Assembly: GCF_014621775.1 (NCBI RefSeq)
Contig: NZ_CP061204.1
Coordinates: 2,810,501-2,874,500 of the forward strand
Length of the DNA: 64,000 bases
From: Stenotrophomonas sp. 169
GTDB lineage: Bacteria > Pseudomonadota > Gammaproteobacteria > Xanthomonadales > Xanthomonadaceae
Direction of reading: 5' to 3'
Below the pieces are notes generated by a model that saw only the letters and a list, made by a program, of their open reading frames with translations, did no database searches and had not been told where the DNA came from. Positions 8,686 to 17,206 of this stretch are shown one piece after another; position 1 is the stretch's first letter, and every line of letters begins with the position of its first letter. The position numbers were made by a program, and so were the translations under genes.

Positions 8686-8795
8686 TCCGCCGCGCAGACT
8701 GCCATCGCCGCGCCATCCGGACGTCACAACCACAGGGCATCAATGGCCCCGGCGAAGAGGGGTAAGGGGTGCTGCGGGCGCACGGCGTTCGCAAA

Positions 8796-8813
8796 CTGTC
8801 ACATTTACGCAAT
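8796..8813 (+). promoter_or_regulatory. possible degenerate Pho box before the phosphate porin
   Basis: CTGTCAC-attt-ACGCAAT has one good 7-bp PhoB half-site and one poor one in the right 11-bp register, 56 bp before the porin start. It is much weaker than the boxes before the two pstS genes. Confidence 0.35.
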
Positions 8814-8868
8814 CTTCACGTTCTAGCCTGCGCGCATCTTCCCACCTGCCTGCAAGGCTACTCTCTCC

Positions 8869-10080
8869 ATGAAACTGCATCGCCAACTTCTCACTGCGGC
8901 CGTTGCGGCTGCGCTGTTCGTGCCGGCCGCCCACGCTGAAGTGGCCATCGATGTGATCGGCGGTTCGGAGATCACCTTCGAAGGCCTCGTCCAGGCCGAC
9001 GGCAACTGGTTCGACAACGATGTAGCCGACCTCAATGGCGGCGATGCAGCCAACGGCAAGGACAGCGAATTCGAGCTGCGCCGTGCCGAGCTGGTGCTCA
9101 AGGGCAAGGGCCCGGGCAACGTGGAATGGGTGGTCGGGTATGACGCCAAGGCCGACAAGTTCCTCGACACCAACGTCAAGTACAAGCTGGGCGGCAACAG
9201 CAACCACTTCGTGCAGCTGGGCCAGTACAAGCAGCCCAACAGCCTGGAAGAACTGTCCAGCACCAAGAACAACGACTTCATCTCGAAGGCCGCCGTGACC
9301 AACACCTACGCCGTGGCCCGTCGCCTCGGTGGCGCGTGGGGCTATGCACAGGACAACTGGTCGGTGACGGCCAGCGCGTTCGGTCGCGAGCTGACCCGCA
9401 ACCTTGCGCACGGCAGCGGCTACGGTGCACGCGGTACCTTTGCGCCGATCAATGAAAAGGGCCAGGTCCTGCATTTCGGCCTGAGCTACGTGGCGTATGA
9501 CACCGACGCCGATACCCTGCGCGTGCGTGCCCGTCCCAACGCCGACCTGGCCACCGTGCGCCTGGTCGACAGCGGCAACATGGTCGACACCGACCGCGTG
9601 ACCACGCTGGGCCTGGAAGCGATGTACATCGGCGGCCCGTTCAAGGCCCAGAGCGAGTACTACAGCAGCAAGGCCAAGCGCCTGGCCAACGACAACTACA
9701 CCAGTGACGGTTACTACGTCAGCGGCCTGTGGAACATCACCGGCGAAAGCTGGGGTTACAAGGGTGGCGTACCGGGCACCGGCCTGCCGGACAACCCCGC
9801 CGGTGGCATGTGGCAGCTGGGCGCGCGCTTCGACCATATGGATCTCAACGACGGCAACCTGAGCGCGAACCCGGTGGCCGGTCGTCCGCCGATCGTGGAC
9901 GGCGTGCTGGGCGGCAAGATGGATATCTGGACGGTGGGCGTGAACTATTACTGGCGCTCCAACACCAAGTTCGCCCTGAACTACGTGATGGTGGACAGCC
10001 AGAAGTACAGCTCCAGCGCACGCGGCTTCGTCAATGACGATCCGAACATCCTGGAAGCCCGCGCGCAGTTCTTCTGGTAA
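8869..10080 (+). CDS. phosphate-selective porin, OprP/OprO family
   Basis: A 403-residue outer-membrane beta-barrel protein. It has a signal peptide cleaved after AAHA, then the family opening (FEGLVQADGNWFDND, with the FELRRAELVLKGKG strand) and many amphipathic strands, ending ARAQFFW with the C-terminal aromatic expected of barrel proteins. OprP-type porins bind and pass phosphate or polyphosphate under phosphate limitation. Its place directly before two pstS genes and pstCAB supports that role. A large hairpin lies after the stop. A duplicated paralogue is not seen here. Confidence 0.88.
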   Translation: MKLHRQLLTAAVAAALFVPAAHAEVAIDVIGGSEITFEGLVQADGNWFDNDVADLNGGDAANGKDSEFELRRAELVLKGKGPGNVEWVVGYDAKADKFLDTNVKYKLGGNSNHFVQLGQYKQPNSLEELSSTKNNDFISKAAVTNTYAVARRLGGAWGYAQDNWSVTASAFGRELTRNLAHGSGYGARGTFAPINEKGQVLHFGLSYVAYDTDADTLRVRARPNADLATVRLVDSGNMVDTDRVTTLGLEAMYIGGPFKAQSEYYSSKAKRLANDNYTSDGYYVSGLWNITGESWGYKGGVPGTGLPDNPAGGMWQLGARFDHMDLNDGNLSANPVAGRPPIVDGVLGGKMDIWTVGVNYYWRSNTKFALNYVMVDSQKYSSSARGFVNDDPNILEARAQFFW

Positions 10081-10100
10081 GACCTGCAGCAAGTGAAAAT

Positions 10101-10131
10101 GGAAGGGCACGGCATGACGCCGTGCCCTTCC
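10101..10131 (+). terminator. stable hairpin after the porin gene
   Basis: GGAAGGGCACGGC-atgac-GCCGTGCCCTTCC is a perfect 13-bp stem with a 5-nt loop 20 bp after the stop. There is no proper T run, so it may protect the mRNA 3' end or terminate inefficiently. Confidence 0.6.
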
Positions 10132-10152
10132 GCGTTTGCGGCCCCGCGTTTG

Positions 10153-10277
10153 GTAGAGCCGACTTCAGTAGGCTGCTCCACCGTTCGGTAGAGCCGACTT
10201 TAGTCAGCTGCGGCGGCCAGCCGACTGAAGTCGGCTCTACCCTGGCGACTGCGCCAGCCGACTGAAGTCGGCTCTAC
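10153..10277. repeat. cluster of four GTAG REPs (two facing pairs)
   Basis: Forward units lie at 10153-10175 and 10188-10210 (with point changes, AGTAGGC and AGTCAGC); reverse units lie at 10218-10240 and 10255-10277 and are perfect. The forward and reverse pairs can fold as one large cruciform between the porin and pstS. Together with the porin hairpin and the Pho box, this accounts for the 331-bp gap. Confidence 0.85.
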
Positions 10278-10304
10278 CCCTGGCTATCCCCTCCTCTGGC
10301 GACG

Positions 10305-10344
10305 CTGTCATCGATGCGTCATGTGACAGACGCGGCGGTGTCAC
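10305..10344 (+). promoter_or_regulatory. multi-unit Pho box (PhoB operator) of pstS1
   Basis: Four 7-bp units occur in an 11-bp register: CTGTCAT (10305), GCGTCAT (10316), CAGACGC (10327, degenerate) and GTGTCAC (10338). The first two form a near-consensus Pho box. PhoB boxes replace the -35 element, and an AT-containing -10 candidate (GTTATGGAAT) follows at ~10350, 60 bp before the start codon. Confidence 0.8.
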
Positions 10345-10411
10345 GCAATCGTTATGGAATGTGCACCGACACGACGGGTAATCGCCCGTCTACCACCCAG
10401 GAGCCATTCCC

Positions 10412-11431
10412 GTGATCCACGCCTTCAAGTCGCGCGCCGCCGTTGCCATCCTCGCCGCGTCGTCCGTCTTCGCCGCCAACGCTGCCGATGTGACCGGTGC
10501 CGGCGCGTCCTTCATCTTCCCGGTGATGTCCAAGTGGTCGGCCGACTACACCGTGGCCACCGGCAAGAAGGTCAACTACCAGTCCATCGGCTCCGGTGGT
10601 GGCATCGCGCAGATCAAGGCCGCCACGGTGGACTTCGGCTCGTCCGACGCCCCGTTGAAGCCGGAAGAACTCGCTGCTGCCGGCCTGGCCCAGTTCCCGT
10701 CGGTGATCGGCGGCGTGGTGCCGGTGCTCAACGTGGCCGGTGTCGCACCGGGCGCGCTTAAGCTGGATGGCCCCACCCTGGCCAACATCTTCCTCGGCAA
10801 GATCAAGACCTGGAACGACCCGGCCATCGCCGCGCTGAACCCGGGCCTGACCCTGCCGTCGGCCAAGGTCACCATCGTGCACCGCTCCGACGGTTCGGGC
10901 ACCACCTTCAACTTCGTCAACTATCTGTCCAAGGTCAGCCCGGAGTGGAAGACCAAGGTCGGTGAAGGCACCTCGGTCCAGTGGCCGGCCGGCATCGGTG
11001 GCAAGGGCAACGAAGGCGTCGCCGCGTACGTGAAGCAGATCAAGGGCGGCATCGGCTACGTCGAGCTGTCCTACGCGCTGCAGAACAAGATGTCCTATGC
11101 GTCGATGAAGAATGCCGCCGGCAACGTCGTGCAGCCGTCGGACACCACCTTCGCCGCCGCAGCCGCCAGCGCCGATTGGGCAAACGCCAAGGATTTCTAC
11201 CTGGTGATGACCAATGCACCGGGCGCCCAGGCTTGGCCGATCACCGCCACCAACTTCATCCTGGTGCGCAAGCAGCCGCGCAACGTGGCCAACGCGAAGG
11301 CAACGCAGGACTTCTTCCGCTGGATCTACAAGAGCGGTGACGAGCAGGCCAAGCAGCTGGACTACGTGCCGCTGCCGGACACCCTGGTCCGCCAGATCGA
11401 GACCTACTGGACGCAGAACCTGAAGTACTGA
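10412..11431 (+). CDS. pstS: phosphate ABC transporter, soluble substrate-binding protein PstS (copy 1)
   Basis: A 339-residue periplasmic phosphate-binding protein. It has a Sec signal peptide (cleavage after FAANA), then the PstS signature GAGASFIFPVMSKW, the phosphate-contact loops GSGGGIAQIKAATVDFGSSD and HRSDGSGTTFNF, and GKGNEGVAAYVKQI. It captures phosphate and hands it to PstCA. The start is GTG 10412 with Shine-Dalgarno CAGGAG at 10398. The gene is followed by its own intrinsic terminator and by a second, lipidated pstS with long stretches of identical DNA. Confidence 0.95.
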   Translation: MIHAFKSRAAVAILAASSVFAANAADVTGAGASFIFPVMSKWSADYTVATGKKVNYQSIGSGGGIAQIKAATVDFGSSDAPLKPEELAAAGLAQFPSVIGGVVPVLNVAGVAPGALKLDGPTLANIFLGKIKTWNDPAIAALNPGLTLPSAKVTIVHRSDGSGTTFNFVNYLSKVSPEWKTKVGEGTSVQWPAGIGGKGNEGVAAYVKQIKGGIGYVELSYALQNKMSYASMKNAAGNVVQPSDTTFAAAAASADWANAKDFYLVMTNAPGAQAWPITATNFILVRKQPRNVANAKATQDFFRWIYKSGDEQAKQLDYVPLPDTLVRQIETYWTQNLKY

Positions 11432-11485
11432 TACACCCAAGGGCACGGGGCCAGCGGAGACTCTCTCCCTCCGCTGGCTCCACCG

Positions 11486-11520
11486 GGCGCGCGATCCCTC
11501 AGGATCCCGCGCCTTTTTTT
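11486..11520 (+). terminator. intrinsic terminator of pstS1
   Basis: GGCGCG(c)GATCC-ctca-GGATC(c)CGCGCC is followed by a seven-T run. It isolates pstS1 from the downstream pstS2-pstCAB unit. The remaining ~110 bp up to the next Pho box show nothing else. Confidence 0.9.
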
Positions 11521-11632
11521 ATTCCAGGACGCGCTCGAATCCGCGCAGTTCGACCGCTTCCCCGCTGCGTCCAGCACCCGCCAACACCGTGAAAAGCCCG
11601 TCAAACCGTGGCGTGGGCTTCGCCCGTGACCT

Positions 11633-11661
11633 GAGTCATCAGGCTGTAACAAAAACATCAT
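11633..11661 (+). promoter_or_regulatory. Pho box (PhoB operator) of pstS2
   Basis: Three 7-bp units occur at exact 11-bp steps: GAGTCAT (11633), CTGTAAC (11644) and ACATCAT (11655), with AT-rich spacers such as AAAA. They lie 54 bp before the pstS2 start and give the second phosphate operon its own PhoB control. Confidence 0.75.
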
Positions 11662-11714
11662 TTCATAGCCGCAACCGCCGGATGGACCGGCAACTTCCCG
11701 CTATGGAGTGACGC

Positions 11715-12806
11715 ATGAATCTGCAGAAGGCCGGCCTGGCCACCCTTTCCCTGGCCATCGCCCTCGGCCTGTCGGCCTGCGGCGGCAGCGAGTCGCCGAC
11801 CGCCCAGCAGCCCGCCGCCGGTGCCGCCGCCGCCGCCCCGGCCGCCGGTGACAAGGTCAGCGCCGAAGTGTCCGGTGCCGGCGCTTCCTTCATCTTCCCG
11901 CTGGTGTCCAAGTGGTCGGCCGATTACAACGCCGCCACCGGCGCCAAGATCAACTATCAGTCCATCGGCTCCGGCGGCGGCATCGCCCAGATCAAGGCCG
12001 GCACCGTCGACTTCGGTTCGTCCGACAAGCCGCTGAGCAGCGAAGAGCTGGCGCAGGCCGGCTTGGCCCAGTTCCCGTCCGCCATCGGCGGCGTGGTGCC
12101 GGTCGTCAACATCGAGGGCCTGGAGCCGGGCAAGCTGCGCCTGAGCGGCACCCTGCTGGCGGACATCTTCCTGGGCAAGATCAAGACCTGGAACGACCCG
12201 GCCATCGTCGCCGCGAACCCGGGCGTCACCTTGCCTGACGGCAAGATCACCCTGGTCCACCGTTCGGACGGTTCGGGCACCACCTTCAACTTCACCAACT
12301 ACCTGTCCAAGGTCAGTGCGGACTGGAAGGGCAAGGTCGGCGAAGGCACGTCGGTACAGTGGCCCGACGGCGTGGGCGGCAAGGGCAACGAAGGCGTCGC
12401 CTCGTACGTGAAGCAGATCAAGGGCTCCATCGGCTATGTCGAGCTGGCCTATGCGCTGCAGAACAGCATGCCGTACACCGCGATGCAGAACGCTGCGGGC
12501 AGCTGGGTGCAGCCGAGTGCTGAAACCTTCGCCGCCGCAGCCGCCAGCGCCGATTGGGCGAGTGCCAAGGACTTCAACCTGGTCATCACCAATGCGCCGG
12601 GCGAGCAGGCATGGCCGATCACGGCGACCAACTTCATGCTGATGCAGAAGAAGCCGAAGGACGCCAAGCGCAACCAGGATGCCCTGGCGTTCTTCAAGTG
12701 GGCCTTCGAAAGCGGCCAGACGCAGGCCAACGAACTGCACTACGTACCGCTGCCGGCCGAACTGGTCACCCAGATCGAAGCCTACTGGGGTACCGAACTG
12801 AAGTGA
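11715..12806 (+). CDS. pstS: phosphate ABC transporter substrate-binding lipoprotein PstS (copy 2)
   Basis: A 363-residue paralogue of the preceding gene, but with a lipoprotein signal peptide (lipobox LSAC, then GGSESPTAQQ) and an Ala/Pro linker before the same PstS core (GAGASFIFPLVSKW, HRSDGSGTTFNF, GKGNEGVASYVKQI). It should therefore be anchored to the inner membrane next to PstCA while copy 1 is free in the periplasm. The two cores look about three quarters identical, pointing to tandem duplication. It heads pstCAB-phoU but is separated from pstC by a terminator-like hairpin. Confidence 0.94.
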   Translation: MNLQKAGLATLSLAIALGLSACGGSESPTAQQPAAGAAAAAPAAGDKVSAEVSGAGASFIFPLVSKWSADYNAATGAKINYQSIGSGGGIAQIKAGTVDFGSSDKPLSSEELAQAGLAQFPSAIGGVVPVVNIEGLEPGKLRLSGTLLADIFLGKIKTWNDPAIVAANPGVTLPDGKITLVHRSDGSGTTFNFTNYLSKVSADWKGKVGEGTSVQWPDGVGGKGNEGVASYVKQIKGSIGYVELAYALQNSMPYTAMQNAAGSWVQPSAETFAAAAASADWASAKDFNLVITNAPGEQAWPITATNFMLMQKKPKDAKRNQDALAFFKWAFESGQTQANELHYVPLPAELVTQIEAYWGTELK

Positions 12807-12813
12807 TGCAGGA

Positions 12814-12846
12814 ACGGTGCCCGCCCTGCGCGGGCACCGTCCTTTT
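12814..12846 (+). terminator. terminator-like hairpin between pstS2 and pstC
   Basis: ACGGTGCCCGC-cct-GCGGGCACCGT (an 11-bp stem) is followed by CCTTTTCC. The short T run suggests partial termination, giving more PstS than membrane components, as is common for binding-protein operons. Confidence 0.75.
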
Positions 12847-12891
12847 CCACCCCGCGTCACCCCGCCCCCTACTGGCCGCGTCGCCCATCCC

Positions 12892-13860
12892 ATGAATGCC
12901 ATCGCACAGCCTGCAGCCGCACCTTCCACGCGTGATACGCGTGATGCCCGCAACGACCGCCTGTTCCGATGGGTGCTGGTCGGCACCGTCATCTTCGTCC
13001 TCGCTGCCCTCGCCTGCGCCGCGCTGTCGATGCTCTGGGGCGGCCGTCATGCCCTGGAAGCCCAAGGCCTGAGTTTCTTCTATTCCGCCGAATGGAATCC
13101 GGTGGAGAACAAGTTCGGCGCACTCGCGCCGATCTACGGCACCCTGGTGACCGCGCTGATCGCGATGGTCATCGCCGTGCCGGTGAGCTTCGGCATCGCC
13201 TTCTTCCTGACCGAAGTCGCCCCGCGCTGGCTGCGTGGGCCGGTCGGTACCGCCATCGAACTGCTGGCCGGCATCCCCTCGATCATCTACGGCATGTGGG
13301 GCTTGTTCGTGCTGGTGCCGGTGATGACCGAGTACGTGACGCCGTTCCTCAACGAGACACTGGGCGAGTGGCCGATCATCGGGCCGATGTTCCAGGGCCC
13401 ACCGCTCGGCATCGGCATGCTGACCGCCGGCTTCGTGCTGGCGATCATGGTGATCCCCTTCATCTCCTCGGTGATGCGCGAAGTGTTCCTGACCGTGCCT
13501 ACCCGCCTGAAGGAGTCGGCGTATGCGTTGGGCTCGACCAAGTGGGAAGTCAGCTGGGACATCGTGCTGCCCTACACCCGCTCGGCGGTGATCGGCGGCA
13601 TCTTCCTGGGCCTGGGCCGCGCTCTGGGCGAGACCATGGCAGTCGCCTTCGTCATCGGCAACAGCGTGCGCTTGTCGCCGTCGCTGCTGGAGCCGGGCAC
13701 CACCATCGCCGCGTTGATCGCCAATGACTTCGGCGAGGCCACCGAGACCTACCGCTCCGCCCTGCTGCTGCTCGGCTTCGTGCTGTTCATCGTCACCTTC
13801 GTGGTGCTGGCCATCGCCCGCCTGATGTTGATGCGTCTGTCCCGCAAGGAGGGCAACTGA
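12892..13860 (+). CDS. pstC: phosphate ABC transporter permease PstC
   Basis: A 322-residue inner-membrane permease with six hydrophobic segments and a cytoplasmic EAA-like loop (TRLKESAYALGSTKWE then DIVLPYTRSAVIGG) that contacts PstB. ATG 12892 (MNAIAQPAAAPS) is chosen; the frame extends to 12817 but overlaps the hairpin upstream. Its stop TGA (13858-13860) overlaps the pstA ATG by one base, so translation is coupled. It imports phosphate together with PstA, PstB and PstS. Confidence 0.94.
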   Translation: MNAIAQPAAAPSTRDTRDARNDRLFRWVLVGTVIFVLAALACAALSMLWGGRHALEAQGLSFFYSAEWNPVENKFGALAPIYGTLVTALIAMVIAVPVSFGIAFFLTEVAPRWLRGPVGTAIELLAGIPSIIYGMWGLFVLVPVMTEYVTPFLNETLGEWPIIGPMFQGPPLGIGMLTAGFVLAIMVIPFISSVMREVFLTVPTRLKESAYALGSTKWEVSWDIVLPYTRSAVIGGIFLGLGRALGETMAVAFVIGNSVRLSPSLLEPGTTIAALIANDFGEATETYRSALLLLGFVLFIVTFVVLAIARLMLMRLSRKEGN

Positions 13861-14723
13861 TGTCCACCGCCGCTCAATCCCTGTACCTGCGCCGCCGCAT
13901 CGGCAATATCGTTGCGATCCTGATGTCGGTGGCCACGGCGCTGTTCGGCCTGTTCTTCCTGGGCTGGATCCTGTGGACGCTGTTTTCCAAGGGTCTCCCG
14001 GGCATCAACTGGGCACTGTTCACCCAGTCCACCCCGCCGCCCATGCAGGAAGGCGGCCTGGCCAATGCCTTCTACGGCACCGCCGTGATGTGTGCCATGG
14101 CCATCGGCATCGGCACCCCGCTGGGCGTGCTGGCCGGCACCTGGCTGGCCGAGTACGGCAACTTCCGCAAGGCGGGCACGGTCGTGCGCTTCGTCAACGA
14201 CATCCTGCTGTCGGCCCCGTCCATCGTGCTCGGCCTGTTCGTCTACACGCTGTTCGTGATGCAGACCGGCGGCAGCTTCTCCGCCTTCGCCGGTGCGCTG
14301 GCACTGGCCTTCATCGTGCTGCCGGTGGTGGTGCGCACGACCGACGAGATGCTGCGCCTGGTGCCCTCGCAGATGCGCGAAGCGGCCCTTTCGCTGGGCA
14401 TCCCGCAGTGGAAGGTCACCGTGCAGGTGCTGTACCGCAGTGCATCCGCTGGCATCGTCACCGGCATCCTGCTGGCCCTGGCGCGCATCTCCGGCGAAAC
14501 CGCCCCGCTGCTGTTCACTGCCTTCGGCAACCAGTACTGGAGCAGCAACGTGTTCCAGCCGATGGCCTCGGTGCCGGTGGTGATGAACCAGTTCGCCGGC
14601 AGCCCGTACGAATCCTGGCAGGTCCTGGCCTGGGCCGGCGCCCTGGTGCTGACCGTCTTCGTGCTGCTCATCAGCCTCAGCGCACGCGGCATCCTGCTGC
14701 GCAATCGTATCTCCCATGACTGA
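13860..14723 (+). CDS. pstA: phosphate ABC transporter permease PstA
   Basis: A 287-residue permease, partner of PstC, with six predicted membrane helices and the EAA loop ([14 protein letters not shown] then [17 protein letters not shown]). It starts by one-base overlap with pstC and overlaps the first codons of pstB by 8 bp. The gene order pstSCAB-phoU is the standard one. Confidence 0.94.
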   Translation: MSTAAQSLYLRRRIGNIVAILMSVATALFGLFFLGWILWTLFSKGLPGINWALFTQSTPPPMQEGGLANAFYGTAVMCAMAIGIGTPLGVLAGTWLAEYGNFRKAGTVVRFVNDILLSAPSIVLGLFVYTLFVMQTGGSFSAFAGALALAFIVLPVVVRTTDEMLRLVPSQMREAALSLGIPQWKVTVQVLYRSASAGIVTGILLALARISGETAPLLFTAFGNQYWSSNVFQPMASVPVVMNQFAGSPYESWQVLAWAGALVLTVFVLLISLSARGILLRNRISHD

Positions 14724-15573
14724 CCTTTCCGCGGACACTGCCATGAACGATCTTTCCAATGCCGTGCCGATGCAGCGCATCGTGGTCCCGGCCTCGCATG
14801 AATCGCTTGCCACCCCGGCGCCGGTCAAGCTGGCTGCGCGCGGGCTGGACTTCTACTACGACAAGTTCCATGCCCTGAAGGGCATCAACCTGGAAGTGCC
14901 GGAGAAGCGCGTCACCGCGCTGATCGGACCGTCCGGCTGCGGCAAGTCCACCCTGCTGCGCATCTTCAACCGCATCTATGCGCTGTATCCGAAGCTGGAA
15001 GCGCGTGGCGAAGTGCTGTTGGACGGCGAAGACATCCTGTCGCCGAAGTATCCGATGAACCGACTGCGCAGCAAGGTCGGCATGGTGTTCCAGAAGCCGG
15101 TGCCGTTCCCGATGACCATCTTCGAGAACGTGGCTTACGGCATCCGCCACCACGAGAAACTGTCCAAGTCGGACATGAATGACCGTGTGGAAAGCGCGCT
15201 GCGCCAAGGCGCGTTGTGGGATGAAGTGAAGGACAAGCTGGGCCAGAGTGCGCTGGGCCTGTCCGGCGGTCAGCAGCAGCGCCTGTGCATCGCACGTGCC
15301 GTCGCCCTGCGTCCGGACGTGCTGTTGCTGGACGAGCCGACGTCCGCGCTCGACCCGATTTCCACCAGCCGCATCGAGCAGCTGGTGGAAGAGTTGAAGC
15401 ACGACTACACCATCGTCATCGTCACCCACAACATGCAGCAGGCCGCGCGCGTTTCCGATTACACCGCCTTCATGTACCTGGGCGACCTGATCGAGCACGA
15501 CCGCACCGAAGTGATCTTCTCGCAGCCCAGCAAGCAGCAGACCGAAGACTACATCACCGGCCGGTTCGGCTGA
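14716..15573 (+). CDS. pstB: phosphate ABC transporter ATP-binding protein PstB
   Basis: A 285-residue ABC ATPase that powers phosphate import. It shows Walker [10 protein letters not shown] (residues ~72-80), a Q loop in [11 protein letters not shown], signature [14 protein letters not shown], Walker [13 protein letters not shown] and the H loop in VIVTHNM. ATG 14716 overlaps the end of pstA; ATG 14743 ([11 protein letters not shown]) would give a product closer to the usual length and cannot be excluded. Confidence 0.95.
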   Translation: MTDLSADTAMNDLSNAVPMQRIVVPASHESLATPAPVKLAARGLDFYYDKFHALKGINLEVPEKRVTALIGPSGCGKSTLLRIFNRIYALYPKLEARGEVLLDGEDILSPKYPMNRLRSKVGMVFQKPVPFPMTIFENVAYGIRHHEKLSKSDMNDRVESALRQGALWDEVKDKLGQSALGLSGGQQQRLCIARAVALRPDVLLLDEPTSALDPISTSRIEQLVEELKHDYTIVIVTHNMQQAARVSDYTAFMYLGDLIEHDRTEVIFSQPSKQQTEDYITGRFG

Positions 15574-15605
15574 TCCGTCGAACCACCCCATCCGAGAGCA
15601 CCGAC

Positions 15606-16313
15606 ATGAATCTACCCAACGACCACATCGTCAAGAGCTACGACGAAGAGCAGCAGCGCCTGGTGGCCGAGATCGTGCGCATGGGCGAGATGGCCGTCGC
15701 GCAGCTGGAGGCGTCGATGGACGTCATCGAGAAGCGCGACGAAAGTGCCGCCCGCCGCATCATCGCCAACGACGAAGCCATCGATGCGCTGGAGCAGCAG
15801 ATCAGCCATGACGTCATGCGCTTGTCGCTGCGTGGCCCGATGGCCCGCGACCTGCGCGAGATCCTGGCCGGCCTGCGCATTCCGGCCGATATCGAGCGCA
15901 TCGGCGACTACGCGGCCAACGTCGCCAAGCGCTCCATCGCGCTGGGCAAGGTCCCGCCGTTGCCGCAGATCCAGGGCCTGCGTGCACTGGGCCGGTTGGC
16001 GGCAGTGCAGGTCCGTCGCGCCATCGAGGCGTATCGCGACAATGACGTCGAAGCGGCGCTGGCGCTGCGCGAAGACGATGCACGGCTGGACGCACAGTAC
16101 ACCGCGCTGTTCCGCGAGCTGCTGACCTACATGATGGAAGACCCGCGCAACATCACCCCATGTACCCACCTGCTGTTCATGGCCAAGAACCTGGAGCGTG
16201 TGGGCGACCACGCCACCAACATCGCCGAGAACGTGTGGTTCCTGGTGCATGGCGAGCAACCGCTGCCGCCGCGCGAGAAGCGCGACGAAACCTCCAGCGC
16301 CGGGGAACCCTGA
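15606..16313 (+). CDS. phoU: phosphate signalling/PhoR-inhibitory protein PhoU
   Basis: A 235-residue all-helical protein with two repeated PhoU three-helix bundles and the metal-site motifs (E/DxxxD types) near residues 95-100 (ADIERIGDYAANVAKR) and 205-215 (NLERVGDHATNIAENV). PhoU links Pst transport status to the PhoR kinase and restrains the Pho regulon when phosphate is plentiful. phoR/phoB are not in the window. It starts 32 bp after pstB at ATG 15606 with Shine-Dalgarno GAGAG. The 191 bp after its stop contain no recognisable gene; GC-rich inverted sequence at ~16330-16400 may end the operon. Confidence 0.94.
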   Translation: MNLPNDHIVKSYDEEQQRLVAEIVRMGEMAVAQLEASMDVIEKRDESAARRIIANDEAIDALEQQISHDVMRLSLRGPMARDLREILAGLRIPADIERIGDYAANVAKRSIALGKVPPLPQIQGLRALGRLAAVQVRRAIEAYRDNDVEAALALREDDARLDAQYTALFRELLTYMMEDPRNITPCTHLLFMAKNLERVGDHATNIAENVWFLVHGEQPLPPREKRDETSSAGEP

Positions 16314-16495
16314 GCGCTGGAAGGTCTGCAACCGCGCCTCCACGGCGCGGCCCGTGGGGGGCGCGATGGCACGCCCTCCGCCTGCGGCCGGGGGATGCGC
16401 AGCGCATCGTCGCTCGCAGAGCAGCGGCCGCAAAGGCGCGCTGGCGCACGTAGATGGCCCGTACTGACACAGGGTCTGCGAGGCCGCTCTGTTAG

Positions 16496-17155
<660 letters not shown>

Positions 17156-17206
17156 GCGCGGGGATAAAATGGAATGTGTGGACCAGCATGGGCTGACCCG
17201 AGTGGA

